64,000 nt of DNA from positions 107,238 through 171,237 of the forward strand of contig CANQVA010000004.1 in NCBI GenBank assembly GCA_947627175.1, in the 5' to 3' direction. The notes under the pieces are model-generated. The model saw only the letters and a program-made list of their open reading frames with translations. It made no database searches and was not told the origin of the DNA. Positions 34,378 through 42,853 of the stretch are shown here, piece after piece (position 1 is the first letter of the stretch; each line of letters begins with the position of its first letter). Made by a program: the position numbers and the translations under genes. The DNA is from an uncultured Ruminococcus sp. Its GTDB lineage: Bacteria; Bacillota; Clostridia; Oscillospirales; Ruminococcaceae.

Positions 34378-35829
34378 ATGCTTGATAACAGATTAAAAAT
34401 GTGTGCTGAAATGGTAAGCGGTAAAGGTATAGCTTGCGATATTGGAACAGACCATGCATATCTTGCTGCCGAACTTATTCAAAGCGGAAAATGTGAAAAG
34501 GTTATAGCATCGGATATTAAAGTGGGGCCACTCGGAGCGGCACAGCGTACTGTTGAAAAATATAATATAACTGATAAGGTGGAAATTGTAAGGTCGGACG
34601 GTCTTGAAAATATTCCTCTTGACGGTGTTTCGGATATTGTAATAGCAGGCATGGGCGGAGAAACAATTGTAGAAATTCTTCATAAATGCGACAAACTGGC
34701 AGAAAGTGAAATACGCCTTATTCTACAGCCTATGACTAAATCGGAAGTATTGAGAAAGTGGCTTTATGACAGCAATTTTGCCATTACAGAAGAAAAAATT
34801 GTTGAGGACGGCGAAAAACTATATGTTGTTATGTGTGCGGAGTGGAGCGGACAATTTCAGCGTCTTACTGAAACAGAAGCACTTATGGGTTTTTTCAGTA
34901 ATGATGACCCGCTTGCAAAGAAATACAGAAGTAATGAAGTATCACGTCTGCGAAAAGTAAGTACAGCACTTGAAAAAGGCGGAATGCGTGTTGAATCAGT
35001 TCATTTTTCCGCTCTCGCCTATAAGCTCGAAAACGGCATTGACAAAGTAAAAATTGATGACATTTATAATTATCTTAATGAAGTTTATCCTGTTGACGTT
35101 CAGGAAAAATGGGATAATTCAGGTATGCTTGTTGAAAATTATGATATGGAATGCAGTAAAATTTTGCTTGCACTTGATATAACTATACCATCAATATATG
35201 AAGCAGAATGCAAAGGTGCGGAACTCATGATTTCACATCACCCCGTAATTTTTAACCCACTGAAAAAAATCACAAGGAAAAGTCCTGTTTTCAGGCTTAT
35301 TTACAGTGATATTGCGGCTATATGTATGCACACGAATCTTGACATAGCAAAGGGTGGTACAAACGGCGTTATTCTTAAAAAACTGTCGGAGCATTATGAA
35401 TTTGAAAATGAACCGGAGTTTTTTGAGGACTGCGGAAACGGCGGTAATCTCGGCTGGATATGCGAACTTAAAGAACAAATTGATGTCGGAAAATTCGGTC
35501 TGCTTTTAAAAGATATTTTCAATTGTCAGCATATCCGCATGAATCGTTATGGACATCACAAAATAAAACGATTTGCATTTTGTTCAGGTTCGGGCGGTTC
35601 TATGCTTGACCTTGCAATATCAAAAAAATGCGATGCCTTTATTACAGGCGATGTCAAGCATGATGTATGGATTGATGCAAATAACCGCCATATTACGCTG
35701 TTTGACTGTGGTCATTTCAGTACGGAAAATATTGTCCTTGATGAGATTAGATGTGTTATTGAAGAAAAATTCCCACAGCTTGAAATCATTGTAGGCGAAA
35801 CTTCTCTTGACCCTGTTGTTTATCTCTGA
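34378..35829 (+). CDS. fusion of TrmK tRNA methyltransferase and Nif3-like protein
   Basis: 483 residues. Residues 1 to about 220 are TrmK: ACDIGTDHAYLAAELI (SAM site) and DIVIAGMGGETIVEIL, the enzyme that methylates N1 of A22 in tRNA. From about 223 (VKIDDIYNYLNEVYPV) to the end is a Nif3/YqfO domain with metal-ligand motifs ISHHPVIF, CMHTNLD and GHFSTE, of the short type without the PII-like insert. In Bacillus these are two adjacent genes (trmK-yqfO); here they are one frame with no stop between. Nif3 function is unsettled. Confidence 0.9.
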   Translation: MLDNRLKMCAEMVSGKGIACDIGTDHAYLAAELIQSGKCEKVIASDIKVGPLGAAQRTVEKYNITDKVEIVRSDGLENIPLDGVSDIVIAGMGGETIVEILHKCDKLAESEIRLILQPMTKSEVLRKWLYDSNFAITEEKIVEDGEKLYVVMCAEWSGQFQRLTETEALMGFFSNDDPLAKKYRSNEVSRLRKVSTALEKGGMRVESVHFSALAYKLENGIDKVKIDDIYNYLNEVYPVDVQEKWDNSGMLVENYDMECSKILLALDITIPSIYEAECKGAELMISHHPVIFNPLKKITRKSPVFRLIYSDIAAICMHTNLDIAKGGTNGVILKKLSEHYEFENEPEFFEDCGNGGNLGWICELKEQIDVGKFGLLLKDIFNCQHIRMNRYGHHKIKRFAFCSGSGGSMLDLAISKKCDAFITGDVKHDVWIDANNRHITLFDCGHFSTENIVLDEIRCVIEEKFPQLEIIVGETSLDPVVYL

Positions 35830-35840
35830 GGTAAAAAAAG

Positions 35841-36635
35841 ATGAGTATTCTTATTTGTCCGGTATGCCGTGGAAAATTGAATATTTCGGGGAAAAATTAC
35901 ATTTGCCCGGAAAATCATAATTTTGATATTGCAAAAAGCGGATATGTAAATCTTTTGCTTTCAAAACATCTTGGAAAAACTGTTCACGGCGATAATAAAT
36001 TGATGGTACAGTCAAGGCGTGATTTCCTTGAAAAAGGCTATTATTCACCCTTGCGTGATGCTATCTGTGAAAAGGTAAAAAATGGTGTTATTCTTGATGC
36101 AGGCTGCGGAGAGGGATATTATACGTCAGGTGTCAGCGATGTTCTTACGGATTCCGAAATTTACGGGATAGATATATCAAAAACTGCCGTTGATTATGCG
36201 GCAAAGCGTAAGAAAAACATAATATTTGCAACAGCAAGTGTTTTTCACATTCCCGTTGAAGATAACTCTTGTGATACGCTTTTGACGGTTTTTTCGCCAT
36301 ATTGTGGTGATGAATTTCGTCGTGTCCTTAAAAAGGGCGGTACTATGATTATGGCAATTCCGTCAGAAATGCACCTGTGGGAACTTAAAAAAGCAGTCTA
36401 TGATACACCATATAAAAATGAAGTAAAGCCCTATACATTGGAGGGTTTCGGACTTGCAGGAAAAAAACGCATAACTTATAAATTTATGCTTGACAATCAG
36501 CATGACATACAATCTCTTTTTTCAATGACACCTTACTATTATAGAACAGGTCAGCAACAACAGGAAAGGCTGTCCGCCCTTGAAAGACTTGAAATGACAG
36601 CAGATTTTGAACTGCTTATATATCGTAAAGTATAA
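35841..36635 (+). CDS. 23S rRNA guanine-N1 methyltransferase, RlmA-like
   Basis: 264 residues. An N-terminal zinc finger (CPVCRGKLN, then CPENHNFD) leads into KSGYVNLL and HGDNKLMVQSRRDFLEKGYY, the typical RlmA start, followed by a class I methyltransferase fold (ILDAGCGEGYYTSGV). RlmA(I) and (II) methylate G745 or G748 of 23S rRNA, and RlmA(II) alters macrolide sensitivity; which base is used here cannot be told. It starts 11 bp after the TrmK-Nif3 gene. Confidence 0.88.
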   Translation: MSILICPVCRGKLNISGKNYICPENHNFDIAKSGYVNLLLSKHLGKTVHGDNKLMVQSRRDFLEKGYYSPLRDAICEKVKNGVILDAGCGEGYYTSGVSDVLTDSEIYGIDISKTAVDYAAKRKKNIIFATASVFHIPVEDNSCDTLLTVFSPYCGDEFRRVLKKGGTMIMAIPSEMHLWELKKAVYDTPYKNEVKPYTLEGFGLAGKKRITYKFMLDNQHDIQSLFSMTPYYYRTGQQQQERLSALERLEMTADFELLIYRKV

Positions 36636-36660
36636 AAATATATTATAAAGGAATGATTCT

Positions 36661-38415
36661 ATGGCTCTTGACGGAGCGTTTCTCTTTGCAGTAAAAAAAG
36701 AACTGATGCAACTTATTGACGGACGTATAGAAAAAATACATCAGCCGTCACGTGAAGAAATAATTATTTCAATACGCACAAGACAGGGAAGTAAAAAGCT
36801 CTATATTTCGGCAAATGCCGGAAGTGCAAGAGTGCATATAACGGAAAAAAACGTTGATAATCCGCAGACACCGCCTATGTTCTGTATGCTTTTGAGGAAA
36901 CGTCTTGGCAACGGCAGACTTGTCAATATACGTCAGGACGGTCTTGAACGTATACTTTTCTTTGATTTTGAGTGCGTAAATGAAATTGGCGATGTTGTTA
37001 TGATAACGCTTGCCTGTGAAATAATGGGACGTTGTTCTAATCTGATAATTATCGGTAACGACGGGAAAATTATAGACAGTATAAAACGTGTTGACGGAGA
37101 AATGTCACGTGAAAGAATGGTTTTACCTGCTATGAAGTACACGTTTCCGCCGAAAAATGACAGGCTTAATTTTCTGGAAGCTGAACAGGAACAGATTACT
37201 ATTAAACTGCGTGAAAATGGTTCTGCTGAACTTTCAAAGGCTCTTATACGTGTATTTGAGGGAATATCTCCCGTTCTTGCACGTGAATGGACGTTCTTTG
37301 CAGGGCGTGGCACATATCTTGACGGAAATATTGAAGGTGATGCTCTTGACCGACTGTTATTCATAATAAAGCGTACCCGTGAACAGCTTATAAATGGTGA
37401 ATGTTGTTTCAATGTCGCAAGTAATAAAGATGGTATGCTGAAAGATTTTTCATTTATAAGGCTTTCACAATTCGGAAATCTCATGTATACAAAAGAAATT
37501 CCCTCAGCTTCAGAACTTCTTGATTATTTTTATTCTGAACGTGATAATGCCATCCGTACAAAACAGCGTGCAAATGACCTTTTCAGACTTCTTGTAAATC
37601 TTATTGACCGTACTGAAAGGAGAATTTCCGTACAGCGTGAGGAACTTTCCGCTTGTGCTGATAAGGACTATTTCAGATTATGCGGTGATTTGATTTCTGC
37701 AAATATCTACCGCATTGAAAAAGGTGACAACAAGGTAGTTGTTGAAAATTTCTACAGTGAAAACTGTCAGCAGATTGAAATTAAACTTGACGTCCGTAAA
37801 ACTCCGTCACAGAATGCACAACATTATTACAGTGAATATAAAAAGGCGGTTACTGCCGAAAAAAAACTCTCCGAGCAGATAAGCAGAGGAGAGGAAGAAT
37901 TACAATATCTTGACAGCGTTTTTGATTCGCTTACACGTGCGACTTCTGAAAATGATATAATACAGTTGCGTCTTGAACTTCGTGAGCAGGGATATATTAA
38001 ATCCGCAAACGGAAGGACAAAACCCCCTAAGGCTTTACCGCCTATTGAATACAGGTCAAGCGACGGATTTACAATATTTGTCGGTAGAAATAATTATCAG
38101 AATGACAAGCTGTCACTTAAATTTGCCGCAAAAAATGATATATGGCTTCATACACAAACTATAACAGGCTCTCATGTCATTATAGTTACAGACGGCATGA
38201 ACCCCCCCGACAGAACTCTTGAAGAGGCGGCTATAATTGCATCAGTCAACAGTAAGGGACGAGATTCAAATCTTGTGCCGGTTGATTATTGTCTTGCAAA
38301 ATATGTTAAAAAACCGTCAGGTGCAAAACCCGGAAAAGTTATATTTACTAATTATAAGACCGTTTTTGTAAAACCTGATAATGAAATTGAAAAAAAATTA
38401 AAGGTAATTATATGA
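36661..38415 (+). CDS. rqcH: Rqc2 homologue RqcH (NFACT family)
   Basis: 584 residues: NFACT-N (1 to about 220, MALDGAFLFAVKKEL, then IEKIHQPSREEIII), a coiled-coil middle (about 270-440), and the C-terminal NFACT-R domain (IFVGRNNYQNDKLSLKFAAKNDIWLHTQ). RqcH binds stalled 50S subunits and adds alanine tails for degradation; older annotations call it fibronectin-binding protein FbpA. Its stop overlaps the next gene by 4 bases. Neighbours in rRNA and tRNA modification fit a translation-linked cluster. Confidence 0.93.
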   Translation: MALDGAFLFAVKKELMQLIDGRIEKIHQPSREEIIISIRTRQGSKKLYISANAGSARVHITEKNVDNPQTPPMFCMLLRKRLGNGRLVNIRQDGLERILFFDFECVNEIGDVVMITLACEIMGRCSNLIIIGNDGKIIDSIKRVDGEMSRERMVLPAMKYTFPPKNDRLNFLEAEQEQITIKLRENGSAELSKALIRVFEGISPVLAREWTFFAGRGTYLDGNIEGDALDRLLFIIKRTREQLINGECCFNVASNKDGMLKDFSFIRLSQFGNLMYTKEIPSASELLDYFYSERDNAIRTKQRANDLFRLLVNLIDRTERRISVQREELSACADKDYFRLCGDLISANIYRIEKGDNKVVVENFYSENCQQIEIKLDVRKTPSQNAQHYYSEYKKAVTAEKKLSEQISRGEEELQYLDSVFDSLTRATSENDIIQLRLELREQGYIKSANGRTKPPKALPPIEYRSSDGFTIFVGRNNYQNDKLSLKFAAKNDIWLHTQTITGSHVIIVTDGMNPPDRTLEEAAIIASVNSKGRDSNLVPVDYCLAKYVKKPSGAKPGKVIFTNYKTVFVKPDNEIEKKLKVII

Positions 38416-38924
38416 AACTTTCAAAGAATTTTTTCAGCCGTGACTGCCTTGAAGTCGCCCCTGACCTTGTGGGAAAAATCCTTGTACACAAACTGCCTGA
38501 TGGTACCCTTATAAAAGAGAGAATTACCGAAACGGAGGCTTACAGGGGCGAAGAAGATAAGGCTTGTCATGCATCAAAGGGAAAGACTGAACGTACAAAA
38601 ATACTTTACGGTGAAAGCGGAATGATTTATATTTATTTGTGTTACGGCATTCATTGGCTTATGAATATAACAACAGGTGAAAAGGAAAATCCGCAGTGTG
38701 TTCTTATTCGTGCCGGAGAGATTCACAACGGCCCTGCAAAACTTACAAAGTATATGCAAATCAATGGCAGTTTCAATAACAGTAAAATATGTGGGAATCC
38801 TGAAATATGGATTGAGGACGACGGTTTCAGAATTGGTATAAAAACTGCGTCAAGGGTTGGTATTGATTATGCCGGAGATTATTGGAAAAATATAGAATGG
38901 CGTTTTATTGCTGACAGGAAGTGA
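38412..38924 (+). CDS. 3-methyladenine DNA glycosylase (AAG/Mpg type)
   Basis: 170 residues, slightly shorter than usual. LVGKILVHKL, RITETEAYRGEEDKACHAS (catalytic Glu) and YIYLCYGIHWLMNITTG are hallmarks of the AAG family, which removes alkylated and deaminated purines from DNA. Its ATG overlaps the rqcH stop (ATGA), so the two are co-translated. Confidence 0.92.
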   Translation: MKLSKNFFSRDCLEVAPDLVGKILVHKLPDGTLIKERITETEAYRGEEDKACHASKGKTERTKILYGESGMIYIYLCYGIHWLMNITTGEKENPQCVLIRAGEIHNGPAKLTKYMQINGSFNNSKICGNPEIWIEDDGFRIGIKTASRVGIDYAGDYWKNIEWRFIADRK

Positions 38925-38928
38925 TTTT

Positions 38929-39705
38929 ATGAATATACGATGTATAGGTTTTAATTCTGTTTACGGCAGTAATTATTGTGTACGCCGTGAGCCTGAGAAA
39001 AATATTTTCATGTTTATTCTTGTAAAAAGCAGTGCTGTTTTCCGTATAAACAATATGGATTTCTATGTTCCGCCATATACATTTATGTTGTATGATGATA
39101 ATATTGTGCAGGAATATCGTGCGGACAACAATTTTTTTATATGTGACTGGATATGTTTTGACAAGGACGGCGACAGCGAATTTTTTGAAGCCTTTGAACT
39201 GCCGTTCAATCGTCTTATACAGTTTTCAGACGTAGAATTTATAAGCAGTATTATAAGAAATATTGCATCTGAATATTATTCCCTTAATTCAAATCGGAGC
39301 AAAATGCTTGATACATTTATGAAAACGCTTTTAATGAAAATAAGCGATTTTTTAAACAGGCGTGATAATTCACAGCAGACAGTTGACCCGCATTATACTG
39401 CACTTATTGAACTAAGGGAAAAAGTTTACAGAAACCCGCAGATGAAATGGAATGTTGATACTATGGCATCAGACGTTAATATGTCAAGGTCATATTTTCA
39501 GCATATTTACCGTGAGATGTTTGGAGTTTCTTGCATTTCGGACGTTATCAGCGGAAAAATTGAAAAGGCAAAAGAACTTTTAAGAGAAACTTCATGTACT
39601 GTTTCGCAAGTGTCGGCTATGTGCGGATATGAAAATGAGGAGCATTTTATGAGACAGTTTAAAAAGATTGTCGGAGTAACTCCCACAAAATACCGTCGGA
39701 AATAA
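38929..39705 (+). CDS. AraC family transcriptional regulator
   Basis: 258 residues from the ATG at 38929, 4 bp after the glycosylase stop with AGGAAG upstream. The N-terminal cupin-like sensor (about 1-110) is followed by two helix-turn-helix units, MASDVNMSRSYFQHIYREMFG and VSAMCGYENEEHFMRQFKKIVGVTPTKYR, the AraC signature. Sensors of this type usually bind sugars. The target is unknown; the adjacent convergent gene encodes a lysozyme, but there is no evidence for control. Confidence 0.88.
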   Translation: MNIRCIGFNSVYGSNYCVRREPEKNIFMFILVKSSAVFRINNMDFYVPPYTFMLYDDNIVQEYRADNNFFICDWICFDKDGDSEFFEAFELPFNRLIQFSDVEFISSIIRNIASEYYSLNSNRSKMLDTFMKTLLMKISDFLNRRDNSQQTVDPHYTALIELREKVYRNPQMKWNVDTMASDVNMSRSYFQHIYREMFGVSCISDVISGKIEKAKELLRETSCTVSQVSAMCGYENEEHFMRQFKKIVGVTPTKYRRK

Positions 39706-39723
39706 TAAATCGCTGTTTTTGTT

Positions 39724-41100
39724 TTATTCTTCCTCATCGGATAATTCTGCATCTGTATCTTCATTTGTATTTGTGTTGTTCGTGTTTATTGTTTGTGTAA
39801 TTTCTTGCTGTTTGTCGGTGTAAAGAATATTCATGTCAACGTATCCGTCGATGCCGTCAATTTTTCCGGTAGAACTTGCCTGCCACATGAAATAGTCACC
39901 TTCATAATCTGTTTCATTTACAAAGTGTGCCAGCCATACGGGATAATTATATTCATTTATCCAAAAATTATTTAAAAAGTTCTTGCTGCTGTAAAGCATT
40001 GCGGAATAACCGTAATTTTCCATTTCAATTGCAAACAGATTGAAAAGCTCGTTAAGACCGTGTATGCTCATGCCGTATTCCTGAAATGTTGTAAATTCTT
40101 CCCAGTCAAAAGCAACAGGAAAGTCAAGTTCCTGACCATCAAGTTGTTCTGCGATATATCCGGCGAGTTCCTTTATATCGTCAGCGGTATTAGCTGTAGT
40201 ATAGAAGTATACACCGACTTTAAGACCTGCTTCATGTGCTTTTTGTATATTTTCAATATACCAGTCGTCCATAACAATTTCGTCATAAAAATGACCCATT
40301 CGGATTATGACAAATTCACAGCCTGCTTTTTTTACGGCATTGAAATCAATATCACCCTGCCATGCCGAAACATCTATACCGAACTTTCTGTTATCTCCCT
40401 TATATGTATTTATAAAATCTGTAAATTGAGTTCCGCCTTCACTGTCACCGCCTGAAAAATCAGATGAAGGAATTTCACTAAGTACAACAACAGTCATATC
40501 CCATGATGTTTCATTCCCGGAGCTGTCTGTCACGTGTGCGGTTATAGGATAATTTCCTATTTTTTCAGTGTCAACTGTTCCGTCGTATGTTAGAACAGGT
40601 GATGTGTCGTAATTATCGGCATATCCTACTATTTTACTCAGGTCAAAAGCTTCCCCTCTTTTCACGTATGGAGAAACTCCCATATTAAGCAGGACGGGTG
40701 CAGTTGTGTCAGTAACGGTATAGGTGACTTTCTGCTGAAATTCGCCTTTTTCACACATACATTCTATATATACTTCAAATTCGCCTGTTTCATTTGTATC
40801 TATAGTTCTGTCACCGTTCACAATTTCAACGTTTGTTTCTGTAACCAACTCCGCAATAGTTATTTTTTCGTATACTTCAACATTTTCACGTATATTCAAA
40901 ACAAGGTCATCGGGCGGTTTTATGTTTGCTTTCAGACCTGATTTGACAGTGTTTTCTGATGTGCTGTTTTCTTTTGTTTTTTCAGATGTTTCCGTTTTTG
41001 AAACGGACGGCGTTGTGACGTTTGCCGGAAGTGATTGTACTTCTTTTGAACAACCGACAGTAAGGCACAGTGCAATAATAGCAGGTAAAATTTTTTTCAT
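39724..41100 (-). CDS. lipoprotein GH25 lysozyme with Ig-like domains
   Basis: 458 residues from the ATG at 41100 (AGGGAG upstream). A lipoprotein signal with lipobox LTVGC, a Thr/Ser/Glu-rich linker, two DUF5011-like Ig domains (about 70-215) and a GH25 muramidase domain (about 225-430: GIDVSAWQGDIDF, DFPVAFDWEEF with the catalytic acidic pair, then QASSTGKIDGIDGYVDMNIL). It should cut the MurNAc-GlcNAc bond of peptidoglycan from the outer face of the membrane. The last 25 residues are Asn/Thr/Asp/Glu-rich. Confidence 0.92.
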   Translation of the reverse strand: MKKILPAIIALCLTVGCSKEVQSLPANVTTPSVSKTETSEKTKENSTSENTVKSGLKANIKPPDDLVLNIRENVEVYEKITIAELVTETNVEIVNGDRTIDTNETGEFEVYIECMCEKGEFQQKVTYTVTDTTAPVLLNMGVSPYVKRGEAFDLSKIVGYADNYDTSPVLTYDGTVDTEKIGNYPITAHVTDSSGNETSWDMTVVVLSEIPSSDFSGGDSEGGTQFTDFINTYKGDNRKFGIDVSAWQGDIDFNAVKKAGCEFVIIRMGHFYDEIVMDDWYIENIQKAHEAGLKVGVYFYTTANTADDIKELAGYIAEQLDGQELDFPVAFDWEEFTTFQEYGMSIHGLNELFNLFAIEMENYGYSAMLYSSKNFLNNFWINEYNYPVWLAHFVNETDYEGDYFMWQASSTGKIDGIDGYVDMNILYTDKQQEITQTINTNNTNTNEDTDAELSDEEE

Positions 41101-41140
41101 AATATCTCCCTCGTATTTTATCAATTATCAGACAAATACC

Positions 41141-41161
41141 ACCACTTATATAAGCAGTGGT
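41141..41161. promoter_or_regulatory. inverted repeat in the lysozyme leader
   Basis: ACCACT (41141-41146) and AGTGGT (41156-41161), just after the expected transcription start of the lysozyme gene. A possible operator or a weak leader hairpin. Confidence 0.3.
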
Positions 41162-41175
41162 TAATTTATATGTAA

Positions 41176-41204
41176 AGTATATCATAAATAATTTTTTTTG
41201 TAAA
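41176..41204 (-). promoter_or_regulatory. promoter of the GH25 lysozyme gene
   Basis: Minus strand: TTTACA (41199-41204), 17-bp spacer, TATACT (41176-41181) with extended TGA. Confidence 0.6.
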
Positions 41205-41276
41205 GCATTTTTCACATTTCATTCTATTTATTTTTTTCTCAAATTATGCATTATTTCATACAGATGAATTTACAAA

Positions 41277-41308
41277 AAAATTCACCACTCACAGAATGGT
41301 GAATTTTA
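41277..41308 (-). terminator. terminator after the unknown secreted protein gene
   Basis: An 11-bp repeat, AAAATTCACCA (41277-41287) and TGGTGAATTTT (41297-41307). Minus-strand transcription runs from it into further T. Confidence 0.75.
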
Positions 41309-41322
41309 GTGTATGTAGGTTT

Positions 41323-41880
41323 TTAGTTTTTGAGGAGTTTTATTCCGTAAGAATTACACATAACGGATATTTCCTTATTTTCAGGTTCTTCTTTTTGGTA
41401 ATACGGAAGATTTTGAGGAGATAATTTTTTTTCGGTATCAGAATTTTCAGCCACTGTTTCAGTAACTTCCGCATCGTCAGCCGGGTGAGCTCCATATGCT
41501 TCCATTTCTGCTGAAAATTCTTGGTCTTTTGAATACGCCTCATCTAAAAATGCTTCAAATTCTTCCGGTGTCATACTACCGTATTCTTCAACCATTTCTT
41601 TCTCGTATTCTTCACGTGATTTGCCGGCTCTTTCCAGTTGTTCATCTGTCATGAATCCATAATTCGTACCATGTGAATTATTAAATTCATCGAAAATGTT
41701 TTCATAAGGAGCTAATATTTCTCCGTAATCGGGATTTTCTGTCACTGCTTCGTTGTCAGAGTTTTCAGTTACTGTTTCAGTGATTGCTGTATCATCATTT
41801 TTAGCATATGATAAAAAAGATGATGTACAGATTACGCCGACTAAAGCAGCGCATCCTAATATTACCTTAGATTTCAACAT
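41323..41880 (-). CDS. secreted acidic protein of unknown function
   Basis: 185 residues: a signal peptide (about 1-26, cleavage likely after SYA), then an acidic, Glu/Asp/Thr-rich chain. A phrase like TETVTENSDNEAVTENPDY occurs near the N-terminus and again in shortened form near residue 140 (VTETVAENSDTEK), flanking a more helical middle (MTDEQLERAGKSREEYEKEM, MTPEEFEAFLDEAYSKD). I do not recognise a family. It has its own promoter, ribosome-binding site (GAGGAGG) and terminator, so it is a real gene. It is divergent from the sigma factor operon. Confidence 0.65.
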   Translation of the reverse strand: MLKSKVILGCAALVGVICTSSFLSYAKNDDTAITETVTENSDNEAVTENPDYGEILAPYENIFDEFNNSHGTNYGFMTDEQLERAGKSREEYEKEMVEEYGSMTPEEFEAFLDEAYSKDQEFSAEMEAYGAHPADDAEVTETVAENSDTEKKLSPQNLPYYQKEEPENKEISVMCNSYGIKLLKN

Positions 41881-41901
41881 AATAGCACCTCCTCTATTTT
41901 T

Positions 41902-41930
41902 ATTATATAATAACTTTTTATAAAAGTCAA
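41902..41930 (-). promoter_or_regulatory. promoter of the unknown secreted protein gene
   Basis: Minus strand: TTGACT (41925-41930), 17-bp spacer, TATAAT (41902-41907). Confidence 0.7.
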
Positions 41931-42048
41931 TATAATTTTAGAAAAATATGTAAAATATTTGTTAATTTTTATAATTTAATAACAAAAAATTCCCGTTTTA
42001 AATAAATTCATTTTTCAATATAATATTACTTACCTGAAATATAAAATT

Positions 42049-42075
42049 GTGTTAACTGTGGGTAACACTTTTTTT
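42049..42075 (+). terminator. hairpin with T run in the sigma factor leader
   Basis: GTGTTA (42049-42054) pairs with TAACAC (42063-42068), followed by TTTTTTT. If the sigma factor is transcribed from the TATAAT at 42019, this would be a leader attenuator. Confidence 0.4.
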
Positions 42076-42244
42076 ATTATCAAATTCTTTCGATTTTTTA
42101 AAAAAGTGCGTATAATAGCCGAAAAAACGGTTTTTAAAAAGTTCTGAAATTTTTTTTGAAAAAGTTCGTCTTTTTTGCCTTTTAAAATCACTTATATATG
42201 AAGAGCTTTTCATTAACCCTTGTAATCGAAAGGAGTGACGGATT

Positions 42245-42853
42245 TTGACTGCCGATTCTAAACTATATGCCGGAGGTGACGGTAAAATTTCAGCATTATT
42301 TAATCACTGTGAACAGAATAGTCAACTTGAAATATGTACTGAAAATATCAATGAACTTATTGCAGGCTGTTCGGAATCAAAGGAAAAATTGGAAAAACTT
42401 TATAATATGTTTAAAGACAGCATTTTTGCGGTTGCTTTTGGAATAACTTCTGACTACCATCTTGCTGAAGACTGTGTTACCGAAACTTTTGTGAGGCTTA
42501 CTCAGGTTAAGCATTTTTCCGCAAAAAAAGGTGACGGCAAGGGTTTTATCCTTACTATTGCACGCAACGTTGCACTTGAACTTCGCCGGAGATATAAAAG
42601 AGAAAAGGGGAGTTCTGATATATATATTCAGAACTATGGCGAGGCAGACAAGACTGTTGAAAACAGTATTTATATAAATCAGCTTCTTGAACATCTTAAC
42701 GACAAACAACGTCAGATTGTTATTCTTAAATGTTGTTCTGAACTGACGTTCAAGGAAATAGCTAAAATTATGAAATCTCCCGAAAGTACGGTAAAATCAA
42801 GGTACAAAAAAGCTATTGCTATATTACAGGAAAAGGCAGGTGCTGACGATTGA
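42245..42853 (+). CDS. ECF-like sigma-70 family RNA polymerase sigma factor
   Basis: 202 residues. Region 2 lies at about 55-110 (LYNMFKDSIFAVAFGITSD, HLAEDCVTETFVRL) and region 4 at about 145-195 (LNDKQRQIVILKCCSELTFKEIAKIMKSPESTVKSRYKKAI). Regions 1 and 3 are missing, as in ECF factors; the roughly 45-residue N-terminal extension is unusual. The start is TTG at 42245, 9 bases after AAAGGAG. Its stop overlaps the start of the next gene, the normal layout for a sigma factor with its membrane anti-sigma partner. Stimulus unknown. Confidence 0.85.
   Translation: MTADSKLYAGGDGKISALFNHCEQNSQLEICTENINELIAGCSESKEKLEKLYNMFKDSIFAVAFGITSDYHLAEDCVTETFVRLTQVKHFSAKKGDGKGFILTIARNVALELRRRYKREKGSSDIYIQNYGEADKTVENSIYINQLLEHLNDKQRQIVILKCCSELTFKEIAKIMKSPESTVKSRYKKAIAILQEKAGADD

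Larger units (their letters stand above)
41881..42244 (+). other. 364-bp divergent gap upstream of the sigma factor
   Basis: Very AT-rich. It holds the minus-strand promoter at 41902-41930, a TATAAT (42019-42024) without a good -35 on the plus strand, and the hairpin at 42049-42075. A TTGAAAAAGTTCGTC stretch near 42156-42170 could belong to an alternative promoter. No gene seen. Confidence 0.5.
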
